A stretch of 64,000 nt of DNA from assembly GCF_019468465.1 (NCBI RefSeq), contig NZ_CP080519.1:2743001-2807000 (forward strand). Direction: 5' to 3'. The number at the start of each line of letters is the position of its first letter. Position 1 is the first letter of the stretch. The position numbers were made by a program, and so were the translations under genes. The DNA comes from Amycolatopsis sp. DSM 110486 (GTDB lineage: Bacteria > Actinomycetota > Actinomycetes > Mycobacteriales > Pseudonocardiaceae). Under the pieces are notes generated by a model. That model was not told the DNA's origin and did no database searches. It saw only the letters and a program-made list of their open reading frames with translations. Of the stretch, positions 52,299 through 61,553 are shown one piece after another.

Positions 52299-53882
52299 TC
52301 AATACAGTTTCTGCGGATTCGGGTCCACCTTGACGTGCACGAGCGCGGGACCGTTTTCGGCGAGGGCTTCCGCCAGCGCGTCACGCAGGTCGGCGCCTTT
52401 CTCCACGGTCCGCGCCGGCACACCCATGCTCTGCGCTAGCTGCGCGAAGTCGATGCCGCCGAGCTCGGTGCCCGGCACCTTCTTGCCACCGGCCGACTCG
52501 CCGAGGATCCGCACGGCCGCGTACTGCGCGTTGTCCAGCACCACGAAGGTGACCGGCACGTTCTCGCGCGCGGCCGTCCACAGTGCCTGCACGCAGTACA
52601 TGCTGGAGCCGTCGCCGAGGATCGCGACGACCTTGCGATCGGGCCGCCCCAGCGCCGCACCGACGGCCGCCGGGAGGCCGTAACCGAGTGTCCCGCTCGC
52701 GACGGTGAGGAACCCCGTGTCGGTGGAGGTGATCGGCAGGTGGTCGTGGAGGCAGTTGCGGTGGCTCGGCGTCTCCTCGACGACGATCGCGTTGTCCGGC
52801 AACAGATCCGCGACGGTGGCGTACGCGAAGTCCGGCGAGATCGGTGTGGTTTCGGCGGGCTTGGCAGGCTTTGCCGGTGGGGCTGGGATTTCGCGGCTCT
52901 TCGCGGTGACTTCTTGGGCGAGCGCCTGGATGGCGAGCTTCGGCGTGGAGCGGATGCCGGTGCCGTTGCCCGCGCGGGCCAGGATCTGCTCGTCGTCACT
53001 CACGAGGTACAGCGGCGGCAGCGGCTCCTCCGGCTCGCCGCGGTACACGTGGTAGGTGAAGGCGGGCGCGCCCAGCACCACCACGACGTCGTGCTCGCGC
53101 AGCGCCTCGGCCACCGCCTTGCGCTCGGGCTGCAGGAAGCCGAGGAACAGCGCGTGGTCCTCGGGGAACGAGCACCGCGACGACATCGGCGCGGCCCAGA
53201 CCCCGGCCTTGAGCTTCTCGGCGAGCGCGACCACGTCCGGCACGGCGCCGTCCCCGTCCACACTGGCACCGACGACGAGCGCCGGGTTTTCTGCGTGGTC
53301 CAGGGCTTTCGCGAGCTCCTGGAGCGCCGCGGGATCGGGCGCGAAGCTCTGTGTCCTCCTGCCGACGGGCAGCGGCATGGTCGCCTCGGCGTCCCAGTCG
53401 TCCACAGGCACGGAGACGAACACCGGACCCTGCGGTGCCTGCGTCGCGATGTAGTACGCGTGCGCGATCGCCGCCGGCACGTCCTGCGCCCGCGCCGGCT
53501 CGATGCTCCACTTCACGTAGGGCTTCGGGAAGTTCGCCGCCTCGACGGCCCCCAGGAACGGCTCGTCCGGCAGCAGCGAACGAGTCTGCTGCCCTGCCAG
53601 CACGATCAGCGGCGCCCGGTCGCGGAAGGCGGTGAACACGTGGCCCAGCGAATGGCCCACGCCACCGGCCGAGTGCAGGTTCACGAGCACCGGCTTGCGC
53701 GTCGCCTGCGCGTACCCGTCCGCCATCGCCACGACGGCCGACTCCTGCAGCCCGAGGACGTAGGTGAAGTCGTCGGGCCACTCGGTCAGGAACGCGATCT
53801 CCGTGGTGCCGGGGTTGCCGAACACCGTGGTCAGGCCGAGGTTCCGGAGCAGTTCCCGCGTGGCGTCGCGAATCGTGCGCAT
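52299..53882 (-). CDS. mdlC: Benzoylformate decarboxylase-like ThDP enzyme
   Basis: 527 residues, the same length as Pseudomonas BFD. Active-site positions correspond: E47 (GLQESAV), H70 (VNLHSAGG) and H278 (FTYHVY); serine 26 of BFD is replaced by threonine (GNPGTTE). The ThDP motif is ILGDGSSMYCVQAL...VLDNAQY near 430. It would decarboxylate an aromatic 2-oxo acid to an aldehyde. TAACCT (53895-53890 on the minus strand) lies 7 bases before the ATG, predicting a leaderless mRNA. No mandelate dehydrogenase or racemase is present, so the natural substrate is open. Confidence 0.88.
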   Translation of the reverse strand: MRTIRDATRELLRNLGLTTVFGNPGTTEIAFLTEWPDDFTYVLGLQESAVVAMADGYAQATRKPVLVNLHSAGGVGHSLGHVFTAFRDRAPLIVLAGQQTRSLLPDEPFLGAVEAANFPKPYVKWSIEPARAQDVPAAIAHAYYIATQAPQGPVFVSVPVDDWDAEATMPLPVGRRTQSFAPDPAALQELAKALDHAENPALVVGASVDGDGAVPDVVALAEKLKAGVWAAPMSSRCSFPEDHALFLGFLQPERKAVAEALREHDVVVVLGAPAFTYHVYRGEPEEPLPPLYLVSDDEQILARAGNGTGIRSTPKLAIQALAQEVTAKSREIPAPPAKPAKPAETTPISPDFAYATVADLLPDNAIVVEETPSHRNCLHDHLPITSTDTGFLTVASGTLGYGLPAAVGAALGRPDRKVVAILGDGSSMYCVQALWTAARENVPVTFVVLDNAQYAAVRILGESAGGKKVPGTELGGIDFAQLAQSMGVPARTVEKGADLRDALAEALAENGPALVHVKVDPNPQKLY

Positions 53883-53917
53883 GATCCGGAGGTTATCCCG
53901 GCTCCCGGCGGGTTGTC

Positions 53918-54835
53918 TCACCCACCCGAGTGAACATTGGTGCCGCTCACGTAGCGCACGTCGCTCAGGCGCAGCGAGTCGTCGTCCAGGGGCAGGCCGT
54001 TGGCGGACAAGAGTTCCGCGATCGTGGCGCCCGTCAGCTCCCAGCCGAGGCCGGCGAGGTAGGGCGCGGCTTCGTTGCGCTCACCGTAGTAGCGGACTTT
54101 CGCCATGTCCGTGTCGAACCCCTGCTCACGCCAGCGTTGCGCGATCTGGTTCAGGCCGGCCTTGGTCTTCTCCTCGTCGCCCGGCTTCGGGTTGGGCCTG
54201 CTCTCCGTCGCCACGCGGCTACCCGGCGCGCTGAGCTCGGTGATGGTGTCCAGCAGCCGATCCTGCGCCTCCGGCGGCAGGTACCCCAGCAGGCCTTCGG
54301 CACTCCACGCGGTCTTTTCGGCCACGTCGAACCCGTTGGCCCTCAGCGCGGCGGGCCAATCCTCACGCAGATCAATCCCGACGGCGCGACGCTCCGCGGC
54401 CGGCTCCGCGCCGAGTTCACCCAGGGCGCGGGTCTTGAACTCGATGACGTCGGGCTGGTCGAGCTCGTAGACGACCGTCTCTTTCGGCCACGGCAGCCGG
54501 TAGGCGCGGGAATCCAGGCCCGAGGCCAGGATCACGGCTTGCTTGATGCCCGCTTTGGTTGCTTCTCGGAAGAAATCGTCGTAGAACTTCCCGCGCACCT
54601 TGGCGACATCGATCGCCACCCGCCCGACCAGGTCCCCCGGCGGCTCTTCGCCACTCGCCAGCCTCGTCAGCAGGTCGATGCCCACCGCCCGCACGAGCGG
54701 CTCGGCGAACGGATCCGCGAACAGCGCGCCGTCCTCTCGCGTCGCGATCGCCCTCGCCGCCGCGGCCATGGTCGCCGTCGCGCCCACGCTGGACGCGAGG
54801 TCCCAGGTGTCTCCGTCTTGCCGGGTGGAAGTCAT
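53918..54835 (-). CDS. SAM-dependent methyltransferase (TIGR00027/LCM type)
   Basis: 305 residues from the ATG at 54835. LCM-family features: [20 protein letters not shown] near 30, [33 protein letters not shown] (SAM motif I) near 105, [16 protein letters not shown] and [14 protein letters not shown] near 190. These proteins are abundant in mycobacteria and Pseudonocardiaceae; most have unknown O-methylation substrates. It lies 35 bases upstream of the BFD-like gene on the same strand, though BFD seems to have its own promoter. Confidence 0.9.
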   Translation of the reverse strand: MTSTRQDGDTWDLASSVGATATMAAAARAIATREDGALFADPFAEPLVRAVGIDLLTRLASGEEPPGDLVGRVAIDVAKVRGKFYDDFFREATKAGIKQAVILASGLDSRAYRLPWPKETVVYELDQPDVIEFKTRALGELGAEPAAERRAVGIDLREDWPAALRANGFDVAEKTAWSAEGLLGYLPPEAQDRLLDTITELSAPGSRVATESRPNPKPGDEEKTKAGLNQIAQRWREQGFDTDMAKVRYYGERNEAAPYLAGLGWELTGATIAELLSANGLPLDDDSLRLSDVRYVSGTNVHSGG

Positions 54836-54990
54836 GCGCCGCCTTTGTCTTTTCGGGAACTCACAAGCCTTCTCTTGCACCGGGGGCAGCCACCCGCCGA
54901 CACAAACCCCCGCCCTCCCTAGGGCGCGCCCATGTCCATCCTATCGGCCACCCCCGACAAAACCGGGCCGCAAGCCGATGAGGGCCCGAG

Positions 54991-55020
54991 TTGTCCACAA
55001 CTCCGAGTCGCTGTGGATAA
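54991..55020. other. Inverted pair of DnaA-box sequences
   Basis: TTGTCCACA (54991-54999), the actinomycete-preferred DnaA box, and TGTGGATAA (55012-55020), the complement of TTATCCACA, stand 12 bases apart in opposite orientation. They lie in the gap between the methyltransferase and XRE genes. The two arms could also fold into a hairpin with one mismatch and act as the XRE gene terminator. Confidence 0.5.
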
Positions 55021-55035
55021 CCGGCCCGGAGCAAG

Positions 55036-55896
55036 TCACAGCTCGGCGGTCGGCAGCTCCGCAGTCAGTTCGGCGAGCACCTTCTCGACGAGCCGGATGC
55101 TCGCCGCTTCGTCGAGAGCCAACGACAGCAACGTTTTGGCAACCTCCCGGTGAGCCGCAACCTCAGCCACCTCCGACGAATACGTTCCGCCGCCAAGCTG
55201 CTCCGCGTGCACGATCGCCGGCAGATTCTCGAAGTCGAGGATCACGAAGCAACCGAGCAAGCCACGGTGGTACCCAACGCGCTCCGGCACGATGCGAAGC
55301 GTGACGTTGCGCCGCGAGGCCATCTCGATCAAGTGCCGCAGCTGCCCGATCATGGTCGCCTTGCCGCCGACCTCGTTGTACAGCGCGCTGGCGCCGATGA
55401 GCGCGGTGAACTCCACCGGGCCGCGCAGCAGCTCACGACGAGCGACTCGGGTCAGGATCCGGACATCCAGCTCATCCCGGGAGATCCGGCGGTTGTCGAG
55501 GATCACCCGCGCATACTCGCCGGTCTGGAGCAGTCCCGGAACCAGGTTCAGCTGCCAGTTGAAGATAGCGGTGGCGGTCCGTTCGTACTCCGCGTAGGTC
55601 ACGGCCAAGGGCGGCGCACCGGGAACCACATTCTCCAGCCAGTTCGGCTCGCGAGCGTGGCGTGCCATCAGCACCAGGCGCTCGCGTTCTTCCACTGTCA
55701 GGCGCAGGCATCCCGCCAGAGCCCCGACTTCGGACTCTTTGGGGACACGAATCCCCACTTCCCAGTTGTGCAGGTGACCCGCCGAGAGGTGAACCAGCCT
55801 GGCCAGCTCGCGCAGGCCCATACGACGTTCCTCGCGGGCCGCCTTCAACGAAAAGCCCAGCGCACGCGCCCGAGGCGTCGCGATCAATGTCGGCAT
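55036..55896 (-). CDS. XRE-family regulator with DUF5753
   Basis: 286 residues. HTH_XRE is at about 13-70 (LGFSLKAAREERRMGLRELA, LSAGHLHNWEVGIRVPKESEV). DUF5753 follows: FNWQLNLVPGLLQTGEYARV, ILTRVARRELL, LRHLIEMASRRNVTLRIVP, GCFVILDFENLPAIVHAEQL. Members of this family are numerous in Streptomyces and Amycolatopsis and are usually beside a DUF397 gene, which is missing here. Cytosolic DNA-binding protein with unknown targets. Confidence 0.88.
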   Translation of the reverse strand: MPTLIATPRARALGFSLKAAREERRMGLRELARLVHLSAGHLHNWEVGIRVPKESEVGALAGCLRLTVEERERLVLMARHAREPNWLENVVPGAPPLAVTYAEYERTATAIFNWQLNLVPGLLQTGEYARVILDNRRISRDELDVRILTRVARRELLRGPVEFTALIGASALYNEVGGKATMIGQLRHLIEMASRRNVTLRIVPERVGYHRGLLGCFVILDFENLPAIVHAEQLGGGTYSSEVAEVAAHREVAKTLLSLALDEAASIRLVEKVLAELTAELPTAEL

Positions 55897-55974
55897 TCGC
55901 GAATTGTGCCAGCAGAACGTGGCAACTTTCGAGACCTCCTTTCGGGCCTGCTGTACCCCGCCGCAAACATCGAA

Positions 55975-56006
55975 GCGGGGCCCTCCCCCGAAGGAAAGGG
56001 CCCCGC
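55975..56006 (-). terminator. Terminator of the S53 peptidase gene
   Basis: GCGGGGCCCT (55975-55984) and AGGGCCCCGC (55997-56006) form a perfect 10-bp stem with a 12-base loop, 22 bases beyond the peptidase stop on the minus strand. Confidence 0.8.
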
Positions 56007-56028
56007 CGCAACGAAAAGAAGGAAAAAC

Positions 56029-57669
56029 TCAGCCGATCAGACCCGAAAGCCCCGTGCCCTTGAACGAGCCCCAACCAGTCACCTGGTCATAACCCGTGCC
56101 GGCCGTGAAACCGGTGGTGCCGTTGAAGGTGTTGTTGCCCGTGGTCACGTCGTGGAAGCCCGTGGAGTACGAGGAACCGTCGCCGATGCTGTAGAAGGTC
56201 GGGTTCAGGTTGCCGAGGGAGCCGCCGTGGACCTGGTTCTGCAGGGCGGTGAAGGCGGCCCACAGCGGGGCCGCGCCGGAGGTGCCCCAGACGTTGCCGC
56301 TGCTGCCCTCGCTGACGATGGTGTACGCGGAGCCCGAAGCGGCGTCGCCGGCGACGTCGGGGACCTTGCGCTTCGTGGTGCTCTGCTGCGACTGCCAGGA
56401 CGGCGCGTTGAACAGCGTCGAGATGCCGCCGCCGCCGGCGCCGGCCGAGGCGCCGTCGTTCCAGGCCTTCTCGCTGCTGTAGGCGTTGGCGGAAGTCACG
56501 GTGAGCTGGGTGCCGCCGACGCCGGTGACGTTGGGGCTGGACGCCGGGAAGTCGACGGCCTTCGAAAGGCTGCCGGTCTGGCGGGCGCAGTCGGTGGTGC
56601 CGTCGTCACCGGCGGCGGCGAAGTAGCTGATGCCCTCCGCGGTGCCGGAGGCGATCGCGTTGTTCACGCTGTTGGCGGCCGACGAACCCTCGGCCGACTC
56701 GCACGAGCCCCACGAGATGGAAACGACGTTGACCCGCGCGTCGGAGGCGATCTTCTGGTACATCGCCAGCTCGCCGGCGTTGGAGTTCGGGGCCTCGTAG
56801 ACGAACGAGCTCACCTTCGAAGCGAGCGCGTGCACGACCTCGATGTCCAGGTCGACCTCGACCTCGCCGTCGCCCGGGCTCGAGTCGTAGTTGGCGCCGC
56901 TCACCGGGACGGTGGTGACAGTGCCGCCGGACAGGCCGTACTTCGAGTCGTAGCTGGTGATGTCGGACTTGCGGTAGCCGTCGAACTCGACGAAGCCGAC
57001 GTTCACGCCCGAGCCCGTGGCCGAGAGGCCGCTGGTGGAGTACGCGGTCTTCAGGATGCTCGGCGTCACGGCCTTCACGACCTTCGGAGCGGCGGTGGTG
57101 GCCGAGTGCTCCTTCACGGCGTGGTTGTCGAGGCCGACCACGGCCTGCACCACCGAGGAAACGGAGGCGGGCAGCGCGGGGGCGGAGTCGTTGGCGAAGA
57201 ACTTGCGGCCGTTGGTGGTGTCGGTGTAATTGCCGAGGCGGGTGTGGAATGTGGATTCCAGCTGTGCGGCCGAACCGGTGAACGTGATCGCCTGCCGGTT
57301 ACCGGAAACCTCGATCCCCTTCGCGCCGTTTTGTTTCAGGAATGAAACAGCCTTCGCGACGTCAGCCTGCGTTGGGCCGAATGCCGTATTGAATTGCTCC
57401 GGAGTGAGGAAGTGGTGGTACTGCGGCGAGGCCGGGTTCTGGACGTCGGAGAGGAACTGCTGGAGGGCCTGCTGGTTGTGCAGCTTGAGCGACAGGGCGG
57501 CGTTGATCTGCTGGCCAGCGTCTACATCGCCACTGCGGGCGCTCGAGGTGAGCGGCGCGGTGTTGGCACTCATGGTGATCAAGGGATCGGCGTGGGCCAC
57601 GCCGGCCAGTGAAAGGCACAGCAACGCCGGCAGCGGGACCGCTGCGGCGACGAGCTTGCGCAAGCGCAT
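56029..57669 (-). CDS. Secreted S53 (sedolisin/kumamolisin) peptidase
   Basis: 546 residues from the ATG at 57669 (SD GAGAGGAA). A signal peptide ends at VAHA (about residue 27). The pro-kumamolisin domain spans about 35-175 (LQQFLSDVQNPASPQYHHFL). The catalytic part has the Glu/Asp pair in DGEVEVDLDIEV near 270, the oxyanion region SISWGSCESAE, AAAGDDG and the nucleophile in GTSGAAPLWAA near 455. The C-terminus has the calcium-site pattern HDVTTGNN...GYDQVTGWGS. An acid-active extracellular serine-carboxyl endopeptidase that self-processes is expected. Confidence 0.93.
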   Translation of the reverse strand: MRLRKLVAAAVPLPALLCLSLAGVAHADPLITMSANTAPLTSSARSGDVDAGQQINAALSLKLHNQQALQQFLSDVQNPASPQYHHFLTPEQFNTAFGPTQADVAKAVSFLKQNGAKGIEVSGNRQAITFTGSAAQLESTFHTRLGNYTDTTNGRKFFANDSAPALPASVSSVVQAVVGLDNHAVKEHSATTAAPKVVKAVTPSILKTAYSTSGLSATGSGVNVGFVEFDGYRKSDITSYDSKYGLSGGTVTTVPVSGANYDSSPGDGEVEVDLDIEVVHALASKVSSFVYEAPNSNAGELAMYQKIASDARVNVVSISWGSCESAEGSSAANSVNNAIASGTAEGISYFAAAGDDGTTDCARQTGSLSKAVDFPASSPNVTGVGGTQLTVTSANAYSSEKAWNDGASAGAGGGGISTLFNAPSWQSQQSTTKRKVPDVAGDAASGSAYTIVSEGSSGNVWGTSGAAPLWAAFTALQNQVHGGSLGNLNPTFYSIGDGSSYSTGFHDVTTGNNTFNGTTGFTAGTGYDQVTGWGSFKGTGLSGLIG

Positions 57670-57900
57670 GGCAATTCCTCTCAAACGGTGGGGGACCTGA
57701 CCGAAACACTCCGTGCCTCGACCTGGGAAGGAGCATAAGCCGCCGAGGAACCTACTTTTGGCTGAGCTTTTCACAGTCCGTTTATGTTTCACGAGAGCAA
57801 TTTCGGCAGGTTTTCGCCGCGGCCGTCCTGAAACTGTGCCGGTTTCCGTAATACACCTTAAGACGGCTTTGGGGTAGTTCTCGATCGAACACATGTTCGT

Positions 57901-57922
57901 AGTCCGTTCGGGTATACGGACT
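57901..57922. promoter_or_regulatory. TetR-type inverted repeat
   Basis: AGTCCGT and ACGGACT are exact inverted repeats with an 8-base spacer. They directly precede the truncated TetR fragment, so this is probably the surviving operator of the lost regulator. The gap 57670-57900 otherwise holds only the S53 gene promoter region. Confidence 0.55.
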
Positions 57923-57924
57923 GT

Positions 57925-58272
57925 CTGAACACTGCGCATGACGGGGCCGAGCGGTACACGCGGTTCTTCGCCGAGGTGCTGACCATCCGCCGGGCGAACG
58001 CGAAGGTGCTGGCGGCGTTGCGCGAAGTGGCCGGGTACGACCGGACCATCCGCGGGTTCCACTCCGCGGACCTCGAGGAGTTCGACGAGGCCGTGCTGCG
58101 GACCGTGGAGGAGCAGCAGCGCCGCGGCGCCACCGGCGAAGACGTGGCCGCGGTCGCCGCCAGCCGGGTGATCGTCTGGGGCGGTGGCGCGGCCATCGCC
58201 CGGCACATCGAGGTCGACGACGGCAGCGGCGACGCCGCGTTCGCCCGTGAGCTCGGCCGGATCTGGTGGTCG
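57925..58272 (+). pseudogene. TetR regulator, C-terminal fragment
   Basis: The frame reads LNTAHDGAERYTRFFAEVL, TIRRANAKVLAALREVAGYD, FDEAVLRTVEEQQRRGATGE and ends near ARELGRIWW, a pattern of the TetR ligand-binding half. The N-terminal HTH is absent: upstream sequence back to the S53 promoter encodes nothing like it. The frame then runs without a stop into a short-chain dehydrogenase that lacks its own N-terminus. This is best explained by a deletion that fused two genes. Confidence 0.65.
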
Positions 58273-58961
58273 ACCACCGCCGAGCTGCTGGCCCGCGCCG
58301 GCGCCCGCGTGGTGCTCACCGGCCGGTCGGCCGAATCGCTGCGCAAGGTCGCCGACAGCCTCCCCGGCGGCGCCGAGGTCATCGCGGCCGATCTGACCGC
58401 GCCGGGCGAGGCCAAGCGCGTGTTCGAGACCACGATCGGCCACGTCGGCCGCCTCGACGTGCTGGTCAACAACGAGGGCGCCGAGAACTTCACCCCGCCG
58501 ACGAGGTCACCGAAGCCGACGAGCTGTGGCGGCTCAACAGCCGCGCGCCGATGCTGCTCGCCGGCCGCGCGGCCGCGCACATGGCCGAGCACGGTGGCGG
58601 CAGCATCGTGAACATCTCGTCGGCGATCGGCAGCGACCGCGCCATCGCCGGGCAGACGCTCTACGCCGTGACGAAGGGCGCCGTCGACAGCCTGACCCGC
58701 GCGCTCGCCGCGGAGTGGGGTCCGAAGGGGGTGCGGGTCAACGCCGTGCGCCCCGCGGTGACGCGCTCGGACATGTCCGCCGCGGTCTTCGCCAACCCGG
58801 AGCTGCAGGCGATGCTGACGGCGCAGTACGCGTTGTCGCGGCTCGGGGAGCCGGAGGACATCGCGGAGGCCATCCTGTTCTTCGCGAGTCCGGCGAGCTC
58901 GTTCGTGACCGGCCAGGTGCTGAGCGTCGACGGCGGCTGGGGCGCGGCCCTGGTGCACTGA
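58273..58961 (+). pseudogene. Short-chain dehydrogenase, N-truncated and frameshifted
   Basis: SDR sequence begins at AELLARAGARVVLTGRSAE; the preceding Rossmann TG-x3-G-x-G segment is missing. A one-base deletion near 58498 shifts the frame: before it VLVNNEGAENF, after it DEVTEADELWRLNSRAP. The second part holds IVNISSAIGSD, the active-site YAVTKGA, PKGVRVNAVRP and LSVDGGWGA. Catalytic Ser/Tyr/Lys positions are kept but cofactor binding and frame are lost, so it should be inactive unless the frameshift is a sequencing error. Confidence 0.8.
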
Positions 58962-59145
58962 CGCGGTTTCCGCCAGTCCTCAACGAACGCTCCGCGCGGC
59001 GTCGGGTCTTTCCGATGGACAATCCCGGCCCCTCGGAGCAGGCTGTCGGAGGCTCGCGAAGCGTCCCCGGCCCCTGGCTGTCGAGCGTGCTCTCCCCGCC
59101 GCGCCACCTCGGTCCGGCGGCCCGCCCGACCTGGGAACGATGTGA

Positions 59146-59730
59146 ATGGCCACCGACGACCGCGCGCCGTCGCCGCGCCCGGACAGCCGGCTCGTCGCGG
59201 CTGCCGTGGCGGGCGATCGCGCCGCCGTGGCCGAGCTCGTGGAGTTCTTGCGTCCCTTCGTGCTCCGCTACTGCCGCGGCCGGCTCGGCCTGGCCGGCAA
59301 CGCCGAGGACTGTGCGCAGGAAGTGCTGATCGCGGTGCTCGTGGAGCTCCCGCGCTATCGGTACGAGACGGACAGCTTCCTGCCGTTCGTGTTCGGCATC
59401 GCGAGGAACAAGGTCGTCGACGAGTTCCGCCGCCGTTCCCGCAACCGCGCCGACCCGTATGCCGACGCCGGCGACGAGGACCGCCCCGGCCCCGACGAGT
59501 TCGCCCAGACCGACTCGCGGCTGCAGATCGAGGAGCTGCTGGGGCATCTGGCGCCGGAGCAGCGTGAATTGCTGACGCTGCGGGTCGTCCTCGGCTACTC
59601 GGCCGAGGAAACGGCCGCGGCGCTGGGATTTCCGAGCGCCGTGGCCGTGCGCGTGAGCCAGCACCGCGCGCTCACGAAGCTGCGCCGTTTGATCCACAAC
59701 GGCCCGGAGCCGACGAAGAAGGACGACTGA
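59146..59730 (+). CDS. ECF-type sigma factor (SigD/ShbA-like)
   Basis: 194 residues. Sigma region 2 is at about 15-95 (LVAAAVAGDRAAVAELVEFL; DCAQEVLIAVLVELPRYRYE; FLPFVFGIARNKVVDEFRRR) and region 4 at about 125-185 (LAPEQRELLTLRVVLGYSAE; AVAVRVSQHRALTKLRRL). The FVFGIARNKVVD wording matches the SigD/ShbA group, which drives the principal sigma gene or stringent-response targets. No anti-sigma gene is adjacent. The start lacks a strong ribosome site. Confidence 0.88.
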   Translation: MATDDRAPSPRPDSRLVAAAVAGDRAAVAELVEFLRPFVLRYCRGRLGLAGNAEDCAQEVLIAVLVELPRYRYETDSFLPFVFGIARNKVVDEFRRRSRNRADPYADAGDEDRPGPDEFAQTDSRLQIEELLGHLAPEQRELLTLRVVLGYSAEETAAALGFPSAVAVRVSQHRALTKLRRLIHNGPEPTKKDD

Positions 59731-59983
59731 CGCGTCAATGCGGGCTCCCGGCCCGGCGATGCGAGAGCCTTCGGATCAGCCGCACACCCAGCACGAGCGG
59801 GTGCGCCGCGATCGAGGAAACCCCTCGCCGATTCCTCGAGAGCACGCCGAACTGAATACGCACGCCCATGGCGCGCCTCCTGCACCTGCCGGACCGGAAC
59901 CGATTTCCGCCGAGGTCCAGGGCGAAGCAACCGACGTTAGCGCCGAAACACCGCTGTGCACTCCACCGACCGGTCGAAACGTT

Positions 59984-60724
59984 TCAGCGCGTCGGCGGGT
60001 TCAGGAACAGCTCCCGCACGGTCTCCGACCGGTTCACCACATCGGCCGCCACCAAACTCAGCTTCCGGCTGTTGCCCCGCGCAAACCGCCGCAACACCGT
60101 GAACGCCTCGTCCATCTCCACGTTCAGCCGTTCCGCGATGAAACCTTTCGCCTGCTCGATCACGACCCGGCTGCTCAACGCGGTCTGCAGCTGCTCGACG
60201 AGCACCTCGTGCTGCTGGATCGAGCGGGCCTGCAGCAGGCCGATCGTCGCGACGTCGACCATGGCGCGCGCGACCTGCAGGTTCTCCCTCGAAAGCTCGC
60301 CGGGGCGGGCTGAGAAGAGGTTGAGCGCGCCGATCACCTCGGAGCGCAGCCGCATCGGCAGCGCGTGCACCGAGTGGAAACCGTGGCCGACCGCGGCCGC
60401 GGCGAAGGCGGGCCAGCCGGCGTCGTCGAGCGCGAGGTCGGGCGCGCTCACGGGGGTGTGTGTGCGGAACGCGTCGAGGCAGGGGCCCTCGTCGCGTTGC
60501 AGCTGGAAGAGCTCCAGCAGGCGTACGTGCTCGTCGGAGCTGGCCACGAGCTGCAGCCCGCCGCTCGGGCCGGCCAGCAGGATGCCGGCGGCGTCCACCG
60601 GCAGCAACGCGACGCTGCGGGCAGCGAGGAGGTGGAGGAAATCGATCACGTCGAAGTCGTCGGTGAGCGTGTCCGCCAGTTCCACGAACGTGTCCACCAG
60701 CTGCCCGTCAGCCACCCGAACCAT
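59984..60724 (-). CDS. GAF and ANTAR domain protein
   Basis: 246 residues from the ATG at 60724 (GAGG six bases upstream). The GAF domain covers about 15-160 (DVIDFLHLLAARSVALLPVD; LQLVASSDEHVRLLELFQLQ; DEGPCLDAFRT; MRLRSEVIGALNLFS). The ANTAR RNA-binding domain covers about 175-235 (ALSSRVVIEQAKGFIAERLN; DEAFTVLRRFARGNSRKLS). Such proteins are soluble antiterminators that respond to a ligand or to phosphorylation. A second GAF/ANTAR gene lies just upstream on the same strand, probably in one operon. Confidence 0.9.
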   Translation of the reverse strand: MVRVADGQLVDTFVELADTLTDDFDVIDFLHLLAARSVALLPVDAAGILLAGPSGGLQLVASSDEHVRLLELFQLQRDEGPCLDAFRTHTPVSAPDLALDDAGWPAFAAAAVGHGFHSVHALPMRLRSEVIGALNLFSARPGELSRENLQVARAMVDVATIGLLQARSIQQHEVLVEQLQTALSSRVVIEQAKGFIAERLNVEMDEAFTVLRRFARGNSRKLSLVAADVVNRSETVRELFLNPPTR

Positions 60725-60748
60725 CTCCCACCTCACCGAACGCGAGTT

Positions 60749-61486
60749 TCACCGAGTTCCCCCTTCTCGTTCGAACCGCAATCGTCTGTTCACCACCTCG
60801 GCGGCGAGGTCGGACAGAGGGCGCTGCTCCGCGAACGCCCTCGCCCGCAACGCGGCGAACGCGTCGTCGAGACGGACGTCGAGCTGCGCCGCGACCATGC
60901 CCGTGGCCTGGTGGACCTGCGCCGCGCGCAGTGACAGGTCCACGGACTCGTCGCCCGCCATGCCGACTTGCTCGTCGAGCAAGAGAAGGAGCGTCAGTTC
61001 AGCGTAGGCCAATGCGTCGGCCAGCAAAACAGGCTCCAGCGGTATCGGAGCCTTTCGGTGGTATACGACCGTGCCCACGTCGACGAGCCCCACGCGCAGC
61101 GGCAGCACGAACTGCGCATGCACCCCGGTCTGCACGGCCAGCGGCGCGTACAGCGGCCAGCGGCGCGACTGTTCGGCCGCGTCGAAGTCACCCACCAGCA
61201 CCGGCGAACGCAGCTCGCGCGCGCTGCGCACCGGGCCCTCCCCCACCATCACCTCGAGCTCCGCAAGCACGGTGGCGAGGTCGTCGGTGGCCACCCGCAC
61301 CTCCTGGCTGCCCGGGCCGGTGCTCACCAGCACACTCGCCCCGGCAACGCCGAGCCACGCCACGGCCGATTCGCACAGGGCCATCACAGTGACGGTTGAG
61401 TGCAGCAGGTGCGCTTCGTCCTTGACCCGGTGCCAGGCGCGCGAAAGCGGGGTGTCGTCGCGTCTGCCGTCCTGACTAGCCTCCAC
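60749..61486 (-). CDS. GAF and ANTAR domain protein, second copy
   Basis: 245 residues from a GTG at 61486; the start is uncertain. A GAF-like sensor (MALCESAVAWLGVAGASVLV; GEGPVRSARELRSPVLVGDF; GVHAQFVLPLRVGLVDVGTV) precedes an ANTAR domain at about 180-240 (QVHQATGMVAAQLDVRLDDA; ALRARAFAEQRPLSDLAAEV). The sequence is distant from the neighbouring GAF/ANTAR protein but the architecture is the same, 24 bases upstream of it. It likely acts on target-mRNA terminators. Confidence 0.85.
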   Translation of the reverse strand: MEASQDGRRDDTPLSRAWHRVKDEAHLLHSTVTVMALCESAVAWLGVAGASVLVSTGPGSQEVRVATDDLATVLAELEVMVGEGPVRSARELRSPVLVGDFDAAEQSRRWPLYAPLAVQTGVHAQFVLPLRVGLVDVGTVVYHRKAPIPLEPVLLADALAYAELTLLLLLDEQVGMAGDESVDLSLRAAQVHQATGMVAAQLDVRLDDAFAALRARAFAEQRPLSDLAAEVVNRRLRFEREGGTR

Positions 61487-61553
61487 GCCCCGCGCCTTCG
61501 GCTCGTACTGCCCGGACAAGCCACCCGAGCGGGAGACTTCTGCACACCCTAGC

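Noticed and set aside
55036..55896. XRE plus DUF397 pair as a toxin-antitoxin-like module
   Set aside because: No DUF397 gene lies on either side and no other small partner frame was found.
59976..59985. Palindrome GAAACGTTTC as an operator
   Set aside because: It overlaps the 3' end of the GAF/ANTAR coding region and faces no promoter.
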